From Candidatus Colimonas fimequi (GTDB taxonomy: Bacteria > Bacillota > Clostridia > Peptostreptococcales > Anaerovoracaceae): a stretch of 8,125 bases of DNA. The notes under the pieces were generated by a model, which was not told the DNA's origin, did not search any database, and saw only the letters and a program-made list of their open reading frames with translations. Shown piece by piece: positions 1-4,497 of the stretch. Each line of letters opens with the position of its first letter. Position 1 is the stretch's first letter. Both the position numbers and the translations under genes were made by a program. The DNA lies in the NCBI GenBank assembly GCA_018065295.1, contig JAGHTQ010000239.1:1-8125 (forward strand), in the 5' to 3' direction.

Positions 1-1575
1 CTATTTAACTATTGTGCCTCGGGATAACTTAACCCAATAGCCGTTCTTGCTAAGCTGACCGTAAGCTCCACTAATCTTCTTGATAGTGTAAGTACCTGGC
101 TTAATGATGCCCTTTGACTTAGAGCTTGCTGATGCCTTAGCTCTCATGTTCAGATCCTTCTTAGTAATCTTAATCTTGAAGTTTCCTGTTACCTTAGTGT
201 ACTTCAGGTTAATCCAGTAACCGTTTGACTTAAGCTGACCCCAGGACTCGCTTACCTTCTTGATTTCGTAAGTCTTGCCCTTCTTAACCTTGCCCTTAGA
301 CTTAGAGCTTGCTGATGCCTTAGCTCTCATGTTAACACCTGAGCCAGTAATCTTAACCTTGAATGTACTTGCCTTAGGTGCTGCTGTAGTCGCCTTAGTT
401 GTAGCTGTTGTTGCTGCAGCTGTAGTTGCCTTGGTTGTTGAGCCAGTCTTAGTTGTTGCCGTTGTAGTAGTCGCCTTAGTTGCGGCTGTAGTCGTTGGCT
501 TGGTAGTTGTAGGCTGCGTAGCTGCTGTTGCCAGTTCAATCTTAGTCGCATAATCTAAGCTGATCCAGTAACCGTTAGTCTTAAGCTGTGCCCAGCCATT
601 CTTCTCCTGAACTACATCGTACGTACCCTTGCTCAGGTAACCCTTTGATGTGTATGAAGTGCCAGCGCCAGTTCTCATGTTCAGATTAGTTGCTGTAACC
701 TTAATCTGATAGATAACGCCGTCCTTGTTAGCTGTTGTTGGTACAGTTGTTGTAGGAGCAGCTGTTGTAGTAGTTGGAGCTGCTGTTGTAGTTACTGTGC
801 CTTCTGATCCTGCAATCTTAGTGCAATATGATAAATATACCCAGTAACCATTATTCAGGTATCCCCAGCCAGCACATTCCTTGCTAACAGTATATGTTCC
901 TGGAGCAATATGACCCTTGCTTGTATTGTTAGTTCCTGGACCTGTTCTCATATTGAGATCAGTCTTGGTAATCTTAATCTTATAGTTAACGTCAACGACC
1001 TTCTTGTTGATTGGTTCGTCAACATAAATATAACCCTTAACCGAACTATACCATGGTGTTCCGTAATGGAAATACAATTCGCTATATGAAGGTTTATGAC
1101 TAATAACCTTAAATCCTGATTCGGATACATAAGGTTTGCCATTTACTACCTTCTCTACTACAGCTACATGGTTATTTGTATAACATGCGATAGCGCCAAC
1201 CTTAGGTGTTGAGCCATACTTATACCACTGATTACTAATGTTCTGTCCAAACCATGTATCAGCATTACCAGTTATATTATCAAATACCCATCTATTCTGG
1301 ATTTCACTTGCCCTTGCTAATGCATACCAAGTACAGTTACCTCTAACATATCCCTTCTTAACTGAGAAATATGTTAACGTAGGTGCCCATCCTCTGGCAT
1401 AAAAACCATTATCATTGGTAAAGTACCATTTCTTACCGGCTTCAGACGTAAAGGTTGGCATAGCCGTTCTAGGTGTTACCGCCTCAGCCGCATCTGAATC
1501 TACAGTTGTTGCTGGTATAAACACTGTGAAGGCGAGTATCAGTGCCAGCAATACTGACATTATTCTCTTCTTCAT
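1..1575 (-). CDS. Secreted CHAP-domain peptidoglycan hydrolase with four SH3b repeats
   Basis: Complete 524-aa gene: ATG at 1575, TAG at 1-3. Residues 1-29 form a signal peptide (Lys-Lys-Arg start, hydrophobic core at about 7-22, then a DSDAA cleavage region). Residues about 70-170 form a CHAP (NlpC/P60-like) domain: the nucleophile is Cys81 in NCTWYA, the general base His136 in NNHVAVVE, and the likely third residue Glu152 in YVSESG. Four bacterial SH3 domains follow at about 198-254, 288-346, 404-461 and 466-523, each with an LNMR/VNMR motif and a GYW motif. Linkers at 255-287 and 347-403 are Thr/Ala/Pro-rich and probably span or attach to the wall. CHAP enzymes cut peptidoglycan as amidases or endopeptidases, and SH3b domains bind the wall. 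The exact bond cut cannot be read from sequence. The start is backed by an AGGAG site at 1583-1587, 7 nt upstream, inside the preceding abrB-like gene. The start codon overlaps that gene's stop by one base, so translation is probably coupled. Confidence 0.9.
   Translation of the reverse strand: MKKRIMSVLLALILAFTVFIPATTVDSDAAEAVTPRTAMPTFTSEAGKKWYFTNDNGFYARGWAPTLTYFSVKKGYVRGNCTWYALARASEIQNRWVFDNITGNADTWFGQNISNQWYKYGSTPKVGAIACYTNNHVAVVEKVVNGKPYVSESGFKVISHKPSYSELYFHYGTPWYSSVKGYIYVDEPINKKVVDVNYKIKITKTDLNMRTGPGTNNTSKGHIAPGTYTVSKECAGWGYLNNGYWVYLSYCTKIAGSEGTVTTTAAPTTTTAAPTTTVPTTANKDGVIYQIKVTATNLNMRTGAGTSYTSKGYLSKGTYDVVQEKNGWAQLKTNGYWISLDYATKIELATAATQPTTTKPTTTAATKATTTTATTKTGSTTKATTAAATTATTKATTAAPKASTFKVKITGSGVNMRAKASASSKSKGKVKKGKTYEIKKVSESWGQLKSNGYWINLKYTKVTGNFKIKITKKDLNMRAKASASSKSKGIIKPGTYTIKKISGAYGQLSKNGYWVKLSRGTIVK
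116..333 (-). repeat. Perfect 35-bp direct repeats (116-150 and 299-333) inside SH3b repeats 3 and 4
   Basis: The 35 bases at 116-150 recur exactly at 299-333. Both copies encode the NMRAKASASSKSKG stretch at the start of SH3b domains 4 and 3. The offset is 183 bp, exactly 61 codons, so recombination or slippage between them would remove or add one SH3b unit in frame. The Thr-rich linker DNA next to it (about 365-540) is also highly repetitive, built from ACT/ACA/GCT-type codons. Confidence 0.9.
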
Positions 1576-1787
1576 TATCTTGCTCCTGTTTCCTTCCTAA
1601 GTCGTTTAATCTCGTTCTTAAGACCTTCGATGTATCCGATAGGATAAACATCAACAGGCACAATGTGTATTATACCATTTTCTTCGTATATTTCCAACTT
1701 GTCGCCTTCCCCAAGGCCAAGTTTAGTCACAATACCCTTCGGAATTGTGATCTGAGACTTCTGTCTCAATTCTGTAATCATCTTCAT
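1575..1787 (-). CDS. AbrB/MazE/SpoVT-fold small DNA-binding protein, likely regulator
   Basis: Protein of 70 aa. Residues 1-45 match the swapped-hairpin AbrB/MazE N-terminal domain: the KSQITIPKGIV core, then LGLGEGDKLEIYEENGIIHIVPV. Residues 46-70 are a short basic tail with a probable helix. Such proteins dimerise and bind AT-rich operators. An upstream extension of the same frame reaches 1916, but I chose ATG 1787 because the domain begins there and a good promoter (-10 at 1888-1893) places the transcript start near 1881, inside that extension. The ribosome binding site is weak (GTGAG about 12 nt upstream, AGGGG further off). The stop codon overlaps the CHAP gene start as TAATG. No toxin gene is adjacent, so a role as antitoxin is unlikely; an autoregulator of the CHAP gene is the simplest inference. 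Confidence 0.8.
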   Translation of the reverse strand: MKMITELRQKSQITIPKGIVTKLGLGEGDKLEIYEENGIIHIVPVDVYPIGYIEGLKNEIKRLRKETGAR

Positions 1788-1789
1788 TG

Positions 1790-1885
1790 GTAAGAATTTC
1801 TCACTTTCCCCTAAATAAACTCTTCTCAAAACTAGAATTACGAAATATCCATAAGTATTCAATTTATATTTTCTTACTTTCTTAC
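1790..1885 (-). repeat. Three GTAAGAA boxes in the abrB-like leader (two direct, one inverted)
   Basis: On the minus strand GTAAGAA occurs at 1879-1885 and 1871-1877, tandem with an 8-bp period and lying at or just after the predicted transcription start. The complement TTCTTAC occurs at 1790-1796, two bases before the ATG. They could be operator half-sites, or the 5' end of the mRNA could pair with the sequence next to the start codon. Confidence 0.5.
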
Positions 1886-1887
1886 TA

Positions 1888-1916
1888 ATCATACCAAACT
1901 TCATTTCAACTTGCAA
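1888..1916 (-). promoter_or_regulatory. Sigma-A promoter of the abrB-CHAP operon
   Basis: The minus strand reads TTGCAA (1911-1916), a 17-bp spacer, then TATGAT (1888-1893). The -10 matches consensus at 5 of 6 positions, the -35 at 4 of 6, and the spacing is ideal. It lies just downstream of a terminator, so the operon begins here. The leader to ATG 1787 would be about 94 nt. Confidence 0.7.
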
Positions 1917-1919
1917 GTT
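1908..1919. promoter_or_regulatory. 12-bp perfect palindrome over the -35 box (candidate operator)
   Basis: AACTTGCAAGTT is its own reverse complement and contains the -35 hexamer TTGCAA. A symmetric site here would suit a dimeric repressor, possibly the AbrB-like protein encoded downstream. The operator role is inference. Confidence 0.45.
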
Positions 1920-1927
1920 TTACCAAT

Positions 1928-1949
1928 AAAAAAAGGCCATAAAATGGCC
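1928..1949 (-). terminator. Short hairpin with T7 tract, probable second terminator after yqeY
   Basis: On the minus strand GGCCAT, a TTT loop, ATGGCC, then seven T (1928-1934). The stem is only 6 bp but has a good U-tract. It would catch readthrough from yqeY before the abrB-like promoter. The 51 bp between this and the stronger terminator upstream hold no convincing gene. Confidence 0.65.
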
Positions 1950-2000
1950 AAAATATGAGCGATGTCAGAGCTGAAGCACTGGCACACGCCAATTCCTCAA

Positions 2001-2034
2001 AAACGAAAAAACGATGTCGATTTCTCGACATCGT
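2001..2034 (-). terminator. Strong intrinsic terminator of the rpsU-yqeY transcript
   Basis: On the minus strand ACGATGTCGA, GAAA tetraloop, TCGACATCGT, then a TTTTTCGTTT tail. The 10-bp stem is perfect, the loop is a stable GNRA tetraloop, and the hairpin begins 20 bp after the yqeY stop codon. Confidence 0.9.
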
Positions 2035-2054
2035 TCTCATTTCTTATTTCGCTT

Positions 2055-2507
2055 CTAACCTAAGAATGCCATAACTGCCTTCTTAACGTCATTACCATCA
2101 GCTACGCCCTTAACCTTAGGCATTGTTGCTCCCATGAGCTTGCCCATAGCAGCCTTGCCGCTACCAGCTTCAATACCCAGATTCGCTGCCGTTGCCTTAA
2201 CTAAATCAAGGATTTCTTCAGCTGTCAGCTGCTGTGGCATGTATTCACTCAGGACTTCAATTTCAGCCTTGTTAGCTGCAACCAGATCGTCACGACCGCC
2301 CTTCTCGAAGTCTGCTAACGCATCCTTTCGCATTTTAATCTGCTTGGATACGATGGCAGCGATACCAGCATCATCCAGTTCTTCGCGGTTATCCACTTCG
2401 TACTGTTTGATTGCGGCTCTCAGGAAGTTTATAGTCTCTTTTCTGACAGTCTGCTTGTTCTTCATTGCGTCCTTAAAGTCAGCATTTAATCTTTCTTTTA
2501 AGGTCAA
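2055..2507 (-). CDS. yqeY: YqeY / GatB-tail family protein
   Basis: 150 aa, the usual size of the YqeY family (about 147-150). It is mostly helical. Recognisable blocks are the N-terminal MTLKERLNADFKDAMKNK, the central EVLSEYMPQQLTAEEI, and the Gly/Lys-rich KVKGVADGNDVKKAV near the C-terminus. The family resembles the tail domain of GatB in tRNA-dependent amidotransferase, which contacts tRNA; the job of stand-alone YqeY is not settled. The start is TTG at 2505-2507, supported by AGAGGTG 6 nt upstream. It lies 70 bp behind rpsU, a pairing found widely in Firmicutes, and is followed by a strong terminator. The 70-bp gap has only a weak GTTG/CAAC hairpin and no promoter I can support. Confidence 0.92.
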   Translation of the reverse strand: MTLKERLNADFKDAMKNKQTVRKETINFLRAAIKQYEVDNREELDDAGIAAIVSKQIKMRKDALADFEKGGRDDLVAANKAEIEVLSEYMPQQLTAEEILDLVKATAANLGIEAGSGKAAMGKLMGATMPKVKGVADGNDVKKAVMAFLG

Positions 2508-2513
2508 TTAAAA

Positions 2514-2520
2514 CACCTCT
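2514..2520 (-). promoter_or_regulatory. Ribosome binding site fixing the TTG start of yqeY
   Basis: AGAGGTG on the minus strand with a 6-nt spacer to the TTG at 2507. No ATG or GTG in frame lies near a comparable site. Confidence 0.75.
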
Positions 2521-2577
2521 TGTCTTAATTAGCTTACGTGCTCAAACGAATAAGTTGTCTTCAACACTAAATAGAAA

Positions 2578-2757
2578 TTAGTACTTTCTAGCCTTCTTTC
2601 TAGCAGCTTCTGACTTCTTCTTCTTCTTTACGCTTGGCTTCTCGTAATGTTCTCTCTTACGAAGTTCTGACATAACGCCATCTCTAGCGCATGATCTCTT
2701 GAATCTCTTCAGAGCACTCTCTAAGCTTTCGTTTTCTCTTACTATAACCTGTGCCAT
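2578..2757 (-). CDS. rpsU: 30S ribosomal protein S21
   Basis: Complete 59-aa gene (ATG 2757, TAA 2578-2580), near the usual 57-60 aa of bacterial S21. The protein opens MAQVIVRENESLESALKRFK, continues with the family's SCARDGVMSELRKREHYEKPS segment, and ends in a Lys/Arg-rich tail (five consecutive Lys, then ARKKARKY) that binds 16S rRNA near the anti-Shine-Dalgarno region. The ribosome binding site TAAGGAGGTGA (2765-2775) is essentially a full complement of the 16S tail. It has its own promoter (2822-2850), and yqeY follows after 70 bp. Confidence 0.97.
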   Translation of the reverse strand: MAQVIVRENESLESALKRFKRSCARDGVMSELRKREHYEKPSVKKKKKSEAARKKARKY

Positions 2758-2782
2758 TCCCGTTTCACCTCCTTACTTGGTA

Positions 2783-2806
2783 GGTTTAAAAAACCATAAA
2801 ACGGTT
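2783..2806 (-). promoter_or_regulatory. Two mutually exclusive small hairpins in the rpsU leader
   Basis: In the minus-strand leader, AACCGUUUUAUGGUU (2792-2806) can fold into a 6-bp stem with one G-U pair and is followed by four U. The right arm GGUU also starts GGUUUUUUAAACC (2783-2795), a competing 5-bp hairpin. The layout is like a small attenuator, but the stems are weak and chance is possible. Confidence 0.3.
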
Positions 2807-2821
2807 CATTACAACGTTGAT

Positions 2822-2850
2822 ATTATACTATCTCGCCGAATGCAATGCAA
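2822..2850 (-). promoter_or_regulatory. Promoter of rpsU-yqeY
   Basis: The minus strand has TTGCAT (2845-2850), a 17-bp spacer and a perfect TATAAT (2822-2827). The spacer holds CGGCGAG at bases 7-13, exactly as in the HIT-gene promoter at 3244-3272. The HIT gene ends just upstream without a clear terminator, so rpsU is probably read from both promoters. Confidence 0.75.
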
Positions 2851-2872
2851 GGACTTTTTTATTTATAATCCA

Positions 2873-3214
2873 TCAGCCTGGTGGCCATGTCATCTTTCTC
2901 TTGCCGAGAAGATGGAAATGTATGTGCTTAACTGTCTGCAGTCCATCTTGCCCACAGTTATTTACCAGTCTGTAGCCATTCTCAAGACCCAGCTCAGCCG
3001 CAATATCCTTAACCTTAGTCATGATATAACCCAGCAGTTCAGCATCTTCAGCCTGAACATCATCCAGTGAAGCAATGTGCTTCTTAGGGATAATCAGTAC
3101 ATGAACAGGTGCCTGCGGGTCCAGATCGTGGAACGCCAGAATCTTATCATCTTCGTACACCTTATTTGACGGAATATCTCCATTAGCTATCATGCAAAAA
3201 ATACAATCACCCAT
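2873..3214 (-). CDS. HIT-family nucleotide hydrolase (HINT-like)
   Basis: 113 aa, the standard length for bacterial HINT-type proteins. The signature is intact: KHIHFHLLGKRKMTWPPG holds the HxHxH triad His97, His99 and His101, of which the middle one is the nucleophile in the family. Cys4 and Cys7 in CIFC with His46 look like the zinc site seen in many members. Family enzymes hydrolyse purine nucleoside phosphoramidates and AMP-lysine-type adducts; the physiological substrate here is unknown. The start ATG has AGGAGGTG 5 nt upstream (3220-3227), and a full-consensus promoter lies 30-58 bp upstream. Location just ahead of rpsU is typical of Clostridia. Confidence 0.95.
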   Translation of the reverse strand: MGDCIFCMIANGDIPSNKVYEDDKILAFHDLDPQAPVHVLIIPKKHIASLDDVQAEDAELLGYIMTKVKDIAAELGLENGYRLVNNCGQDGLQTVKHIHFHLLGKRKMTWPPG

Positions 3215-3243
3215 GTTTTCACCTCCTATTTCGGTATGCTCTA

Positions 3244-3272
3244 ATTATAGTCGCTCGCCGCGCCCGTGTCAA
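3244..3272 (-). promoter_or_regulatory. Full-consensus promoter of the HIT gene
   Basis: The minus strand reads TTGACA (3267-3272), exactly 17 bp, then TATAAT (3244-3249): both hexamers match the sigma-A consensus at every position. The spacer is very GC-rich and carries CGGCGAG at positions 7-13. A GCAGCTGC palindrome (3278-3285) lies just upstream of the -35. Confidence 0.9.
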
Positions 3273-3293
3273 AGCGTGCAGCTGCGAGCCACA

Positions 3294-3329
3294 AGCACGG
3301 AATACATATACATCTGCAAATTCCGTGCT
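3294..3329. repeat. 10-bp perfect inverted repeat upstream of the HIT promoter
   Basis: AGCACGGAAT (3294-3303) and ATTCCGTGCT (3320-3329) are perfect complements around a 16-base loop. No U-tract follows on either strand, so it is not a typical terminator. It lies about 20 bp upstream of the HIT -35 box and could be an operator or an RNA stem. Confidence 0.6.
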
Positions 3330-3379
3330 CACATCATTTCTTAGCGACCACTTTCTCCCAACTCTTCTATACATCAGAA

Positions 3380-3442
3380 CTATTGGGAGACGAACCTTCC
3401 ACACCAGCTTGGCTGCACCAATATTTTCTCCCAAAAGCACAT
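3380..3442 (-). CDS. Possible 20-aa leader-type peptide within the dyad array (tentative)
   Basis: ATG at 3442 is preceded by AAGGAGG (3449-3455) with a 6-nt spacer, and the frame ends in TAG at 3380-3382. The peptide begins MCFWEKILVQ and contains two Cys and two Trp. The strong ribosome binding site is the only support; I see no good promoter for it, and part of the signal comes from the repeated purine-rich boxes. It resembles no family I know. Confidence 0.2.
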   Translation of the reverse strand: MCFWEKILVQPSWCGRFVSQ

Positions 3443-3558
3443 TGAGATCCTCCTTCACGGGAGACAAAGCTCAGATTTATTAGTTAATTAGCATAAATTT
3501 GATGCTACTTTGCCTCATGATTTCTCATTATTTACCCTTCGTCTCCCATAAACAGCGT

Positions 3559-3587
3559 GTCACAGAACATGTAGGAGAAAATATAAT
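3559..3587 (+). promoter_or_regulatory. Possible plus-strand promoter inside the array
   Basis: The plus strand has GTCACA (3559-3564, 4 of 6 matches), a 17-bp spacer and a perfect TATAAT (3582-3587). It would fire rightward, against the ylmH and mtaB transcripts, with no plus-strand gene downstream. The mirror position on the other side of the array lacks an equivalent. Confidence 0.3.
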
Positions 3588-3642
3588 GGGCAAGAATGAG
3601 CCGAACCGTATTCGTCTCCCAAGATCAACCATAAGCAAATAA
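3586..3642 (+). CDS. Possible 18-aa peptide within the dyad array (tentative)
   Basis: ATG 3586-3588 is preceded by AGGAG (3573-3577) at 8 nt and ends in TAA. The peptide is MGKNEPNRIRLPRSTISK. Its start codon overlaps the -10 of the candidate plus-strand promoter, so both cannot be real together. No homologous reading frame occurs at the mirror position. Confidence 0.12.
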   Translation: MGKNEPNRIRLPRSTISK

Positions 3643-3651
3643 TTAGGGAGA

Positions 3652-3673
3652 AATGCACTACAATGCACTACAA
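3652..3673. repeat. Two-copy 10-bp tandem repeat at the edge of the array
   Basis: AATGCACTAC occurs twice back to back (3652-3661, 3662-3671), followed by AA. It abuts the last GGGAGA box. The left edge has no such repeat. Confidence 0.7.
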
Positions 3674-3680
3674 ATCACAA

Positions 3681-3712
3681 GCAAACAAATAGCGACTGGG
3701 ATTCCAGTCGCT
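3681..3712 (-). terminator. Terminator at the end of ylmH
   Basis: On the minus strand AGCGACTGG, an AATC loop, CCAGTCGCT (9-bp perfect stem, 3691-3699 with 3704-3712), then ATTTGTTTG. The stem's outermost base at 3712 is already the last base of the ylmH stop codon. The tail is T-rich but interrupted by G. Confidence 0.75.
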
Positions 3713-4494
3713 TATAAGTACTTCTCAATCTCAATGAATATTCGATCTTTGCGAGTGCGGTTTCCCACTACGCGCAGGTAGGCTTTGCCTTTGCCGCGAA
3801 GAACTAACTTGTCACCTTCGTTTACGGGCGCGTCCACCTTCTCAACCTGCATGCTGTTGACGAAGACGATGCCTGACTTAATCGCCTCGGCGGCCTTAGC
3901 ACGGGACAGGTTGAATGCTGATGCCACCAGGTTATCCAGACGCAAAGAAGCCACGGTATCTTTTACCATCTGTGTCTTCACTTCCGGAACGTGAAGACCG
4001 TCCAGATCGACCACCTCAAGAGAGAGGGTCGTGCGACCCGCTTTGTCGTAGTTAAGCAGAAGGAAATCTGCGATTTCCCTGAGGACAATTATGTCCGCCT
4101 GGTTGCCGTCCACCAGAATGTCGCCGATAACCTCACGCTTAAGGCCCAGACCTGTAAGTGATCCCAGATAGTCGCGGTGGGTCAGCTGGCGGCCGTGAGT
4201 TGGCGCCTTGGCACGTATTACACAGAGCTCCTGACGGGCATCATCCAGCGAGCCATACGATGGCACGAAGAAAGCAACTACTCTCTCGGCTTCGTCGTAT
4301 CCTCCGAAGAACTCCAGAGACACTTCCTTCTGTCCTCTACCGATTTCACGCCACAAATTAGCAACTAACGTACGCTGGCGCAGATCCAGGAAATGAGTCG
4401 ATGTCATCATGTAATTGTCATTGGCCTGCTGGAAACGATCCTCTACCTGCGCAAGCAGCATCTGATCATCCTTGGCACTCTGATTAAACGCCAT
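3712..4494 (-). CDS. ylmH: YlmH/RqcP2 S4-domain RNA-binding protein
   Basis: 260 aa, typical of YlmH. The N-terminal two thirds carries the family block LTHRDYLGSLTGLGLKREVI with GDI following (residues about 105-126). An S4 RNA-binding domain follows at about 184-240 (LRLDNLVASAFNLSRAKAAE, then GIVFVNSMQVEKVDAPVNEGD). In Bacillus subtilis YlmH acts in ribosome-associated quality control, binding obstructed 50S subunits with peptidyl-tRNA, like RqcP. There it sits in the ylm/divIVA cluster; here it follows mtaB by 3 bp (TAG-ATT-ATG) and must be in the same transcript. The ribosome binding site is GGGTGAG about 12 nt before the ATG, inside the end of mtaB, so coupling is likely. A terminator overlaps its stop codon. 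Confidence 0.88.
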   Translation of the reverse strand: MAFNQSAKDDQMLLAQVEDRFQQANDNYMMTSTHFLDLRQRTLVANLWREIGRGQKEVSLEFFGGYDEAERVVAFFVPSYGSLDDARQELCVIRAKAPTHGRQLTHRDYLGSLTGLGLKREVIGDILVDGNQADIIVLREIADFLLLNYDKAGRTTLSLEVVDLDGLHVPEVKTQMVKDTVASLRLDNLVASAFNLSRAKAAEAIKSGIVFVNSMQVEKVDAPVNEGDKLVLRGKGKAYLRVVGNRTRKDRIFIEIEKYL

Positions 4495-4497
4495 AAT

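Larger units (their letters stand above)
3352..3653. repeat. Dyad-symmetric array of eight alternating GGGAGA boxes
   Basis: Boxes, with strand of the GGGAGA core: 3352-3361 (-), 3383-3394 (+), 3421-3434 (-), 3458-3469 (+), 3537-3548 (-), 3573-3584 (+), 3611-3622 (-), 3645-3653 (+). The consensus is about TNGGGAGANRAA; box 6 has only GGAGA. Orientation alternates without exception. The array folds about position 3502.5: TTGGGAGACGAA at 3383 pairs with 3611-3622 (12 of 12), ATATTTTCTCC at 3421 with 3574-3584 (11 of 11), TTTCTCCC at 3352 with 3646-3653 (8 of 8), and GGGAGACAAAG at 3459 with 3537-3547 (10 of 11). Spacers are equal across the axis in length (23 and 26 bp; 27 against 26 in the innermost pair), and where I aligned them they showed no similarity. 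Adjacent boxes can also form four local hairpins with 5- to 8-bp stems. The role is unknown. Confidence 0.75.
3215..3711. other. 497-bp stretch without a convincing protein gene
   Basis: Contents from high to low coordinate: the ylmH terminator, a 10-bp tandem repeat, a 302-bp dyad array of GGGAGA boxes, a 10-bp perfect inverted repeat, and the HIT promoter and ribosome binding site. A minus-strand open frame (3219-3467) crosses the promoter and the array, resembles no family I know, and is probably chance. Two very short frames with good ribosome binding sites are listed separately at low confidence. Confidence 0.7.

Noticed and set aside
275..553. 92-codon plus-strand frame rich in Val/Ala/Leu
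   Set aside because: It is the antisense of the Thr-codon-rich linker of the CHAP gene; low-complexity DNA keeps the opposite frame open.
1575..1916. 113-aa version of the AbrB-like protein starting at 1916
   Set aside because: The start would lie in the -35 box of a good promoter, the extra 43 residues do not fit the family, and the domain begins at ATG 1787.
1..1916. Toxin-antitoxin pair (MazE-like antitoxin with partner)
   Set aside because: The gene downstream is a 524-aa secreted CHAP/SH3b protein, not a MazF, PIN or similar toxin, and the order and export signal do not fit a TA module.
1955..2071. 38-codon plus-strand frame starting at an ATG in the yqeY terminator region
   Set aside because: No ribosome binding site or promoter, and it reads through the terminator stem into the end of yqeY.
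2699..3070. 123-codon plus-strand frame opposite rpsU and the HIT gene
   Set aside because: It spans two certain genes and their promoter on the other strand, with no ribosome binding site and no recognisable domain.
3294..3329. Intrinsic terminator upstream of the HIT promoter
   Set aside because: The 10-bp stem is perfect but the loop is 16 bases and no U-run follows on either strand.
3219..3467. 82-codon minus-strand open frame ending at the HIT ribosome binding site
   Set aside because: It starts at a TTG inside an array box, crosses the dyad array, the inverted repeat and the full-consensus HIT promoter, and its Arg/Val-rich product resembles no family I know. Chance is more likely.
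3352..3653. CRISPR array
   Set aside because: The repeated boxes are only about 10-12 bp, alternate in orientation and have spacers of 23-36 bp and one of about 70 bp; no cas genes are nearby. CRISPR repeats are longer and all in one orientation.
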